NCBI RefSeq assembly: GCF_035605935.1
Contig: NZ_DATNGK010000065.1
Coordinates: forward strand, 1-5,399
DNA length: 5,399 nucleotides
DNA from: Actinocrinis sp035605935
GTDB taxonomy: Bacteria; Actinomycetota; Actinomycetes; Streptomycetales; Catenulisporaceae
Direction of reading: 5' to 3'
The notes under the pieces were generated by a model. The model did no database searches. It worked only from the letters and a program-made list of their open reading frames with translations, and had not been told where the DNA came from. The position numbers were made by a program, and so were the translations under genes. This document shows, one piece after another, positions 3,917 to 5,399 of this stretch (positions within the stretch are counted from its first letter, which is position 1; the number at the start of each line of letters is the position of its first letter).

Positions 3917-5399
3917 ATGACCGGGAGCAGCGTCGGGAAGCTTGCGGTAGCCCAGAGTGCGCCCAAGATCCAGGCGCCGATTCTTCGAGACGGTCTGGTT
4001 GCCCGCACCAGGCTCCTCAGACATCTCGCCGCAACCCCGGACGACGTTCCGCTCGTGCTGCTGGCGGCGCCCGCCGGGTACGGGAAGACGACTGTGTTGG
4101 GCCAGTGGTCGGCTACAGATGCCCGGGACTTCACCTGGGTGACGGTCGAGGAGGCGGACAAGGATCCGGTTCGGCTCGCCGGGCGCATTGCCCGCGCACT
4201 GCACCGAATCGAGCCGCTGGACCCAGCGGTCTTCCGGGCGCTGGCGGACGGGGACGGATCACGACATCTTGTTGCGCTGCCCCACCTGCTGGCCTCATTG
4301 CGGAGCTGGGCGCGACCGGGAGTACTGGTGCTCGACGACGCCCACGAGCTGCAGACCGTAGGGGCGGTGAACTTCGTCCGCGCGCTCGCCGCCGGCCTTC
4401 CGCCGGGGTTCCGCATCGCGGCCGGATCTCGGCTCGTGCTTGCCTTCGGCCGCCTGCGCAGCGAAGGCCGGTACGTCGAGTTCGGCCCTGACCACCTGAA
4501 GTTCACCGAGGACGAGGCACGAGTCGTTCTCCTGGCGGCAGGTGTCGACTGCTCCGACCACGCGCTGAGAGCGCTGGTCCGGCGCACCGAGGGATGGCCA
4601 GCAGGGGTCTACCTCGCCGCGTTGGCCACCCGGGCCGCATCGGACGCGGCCGAGACAGCGGGCGGGATCGCCGGTGATGACCCGTTCATCGTGGACTACG
4701 TTCGCGACGAACTGCTCGCCCGAGAGTCTTCGGCAACCGTTCGGTTCCTGCTACGCACCGCCGCGCTCGGACACATGTGCGGTGCGCTCTGCGACCACGT
4801 GCTGGGCGGCAGCGGCTCCGCCAGCCGGCTCGCCGACGCCGCCCGCCGCAACCTGTTCGTCGTGCCGCTGGACCGGCACGGCGAGTGGTACCGCTATCAC
4901 CGCCTGATAGCCGAGATGCTTCTCTCAGAGCTCCGGCGGCGCGAACCCGGCGAGGAGCTGCGGGTGCACCGGCGCGCGGCCGCATGGTACGTGGAGCGAG
5001 GCCTGCCCGAGGAGGCCATCGCGCATGCCGTCGCCGGCCAGGACACCATGACCGCGGCCACGCTGGTCAACCGGCATGCAGGCAAGTTCTGCGCCGAAGG
5101 GCGACTCCGCACGGTCTGCGGCTGGTTGGATGCGCTGGACTCCGCCGGGCTCGCCGACTACCCGCCGCTGGCGATCACCGCGGCCTGGATCTTCGCCTTC
5201 TCCGGAGACCCGCTGCGCGCTCAGCAGTGCCTCTACGTGGCGGAGCGCGGATCTTTCGAGGGCCCGCTGCCCGACGGCAGCATCTCGCTCACCTCCGCCA
5301 TCGCGGTCCTGCGTGCGGTCATGGGAGGGCTGGGAGTCGACCGGATGCTCCTGGACGCGACCGCGGCCGTGGACCTCGAGCAACCGGGCAGCCCTTGGC
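3917..5399 (+). CDS. MalT/LAL-type LuxR-family transcriptional regulator (3' end outside window)
   Basis: The 494 visible codons, without a stop, make the ATPase half of a large MalT-like STAND regulator, which normally senses a ligand, binds ATP, oligomerises and activates transcription. Seen are the opening 'K-QAPILRDGLVARTRLL' (17-34), Walker A APAGYGKTT (51-59), the TWVTVEEADKDP block (73-84), Walker B VLVLDDAHEL (136-145), FTEDEARVVL (196-205), TEGWPAGVYLAAL (224-236), the winged-helix-like YVRDELL (261-267), and RNLFVVPLDRHGEWYRYHRL (311-330). Helical repeats follow, with HRRAAAWYVERGLPEEAIAHAV at 351-372. The stretch after GSR171 is about two residues shorter than usual and lacks the common D-P-P. 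Family members are about 850-950 residues long with a C-terminal LuxR helix-turn-helix, which would lie beyond the right edge. ATG 3917 is preferred over ATG 3902 because of the nearby GGGTGGA. It is divergent from the DUF6325-like gene, and whether it controls the synthetase operon is unproven. Confidence 0.92.
   Translation, partial: MTGSSVGKLAVAQSAPKIQAPILRDGLVARTRLLRHLAATPDDVPLVLLAAPAGYGKTTVLGQWSATDARDFTWVTVEEADKDPVRLAGRIARALHRIEPLDPAVFRALADGDGSRHLVALPHLLASLRSWARPGVLVLDDAHELQTVGAVNFVRALAAGLPPGFRIAAGSRLVLAFGRLRSEGRYVEFGPDHLKFTEDEARVVLLAAGVDCSDHALRALVRRTEGWPAGVYLAALATRAASDAAETAGGIAGDDPFIVDYVRDELLARESSATVRFLLRTAALGHMCGALCDHVLGGSGSASRLADAARRNLFVVPLDRHGEWYRYHRLIAEMLLSELRRREPGEELRVHRRAAAWYVERGLPEEAIAHAVAGQDTMTAATLVNRHAGKFCAEGRLRTVCGWLDALDSAGLADYPPLAITAAWIFAFSGDPLRAQQCLYVAERGSFEGPLPDGSISLTSAIAVLRAVMGGLGVDRMLLDATAAVDLEQPGSPW

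Noticed and set aside
3856..4587. 243-codon minus-strand open frame at the start of the regulator
   Set aside because: It is a serine/arginine-rich antisense shadow of the regulator, which has intact Walker motifs on the plus strand.

Overview
The window is very GC-rich. Its genes use GTG as well as ATG starts, strong Shine-Dalgarno sequences and codons ending mostly in G or C. Together with the protein families present (a DUF6325-type small protein and a MalT/LAL-type regulator), this points to a chromosomal segment of an actinobacterium. A soil genus such as Pseudonocardia or a relative is plausible, but the genus cannot be fixed from the sequence alone. There are no RNA genes, CRISPR arrays, transposases or other mobile-element signatures.

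Layout. Four genes lie on the minus strand and are read from right to left: a DUF6325-like small protein (2923-3420), an acyl-CoA synthetase of the AMP-binding superfamily (1144-2784), an ECHDC3-like crotonase (278-1108), and the first 44 codons of a LivG-like ABC transporter ATPase (1-133, cut by the window edge). On the plus strand, a large LuxR/MalT-type ATPase regulator starts at about 3917 and runs off the right edge with no stop. The region 3421-3916 between the divergent genes holds no convincing intact gene. Its part next to the DUF6325 gene keeps an open frame that may be the remnant of a small SHOCT-type companion gene, and its middle holds a strong GC-rich hairpin.

How the genes may work together. 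The synthetase and crotonase are 35 bp apart and surely co-transcribed. The LivG-like ATPase follows in the same direction after 144 bp containing a hairpin. This is the usual composition of actinobacterial catabolic operons in which a branched-chain-amino-acid-type (HAAT) transporter imports a carboxylic acid, a ligase makes its CoA thioester, and a crotonase acts on the thioester. The substrate cannot be read from the sequence. The divergent MalT-like protein is a candidate regulator, but the DUF6325 gene sits between it and the catabolic genes, so the link is only positional.

The observations most worth a second look are these. The crotonase lacks both catalytic glutamates of classical enoyl-CoA hydratase and instead carries ECHDC3 signature residues. 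A possible decayed SHOCT partner lies upstream of the DUF6325 gene. There are two intergenic hairpins. Three 12-nt near-repeats build both the synthetase stop codon and the crotonase ribosome binding site. I saw no clear evidence of a wholly new multi-gene system.
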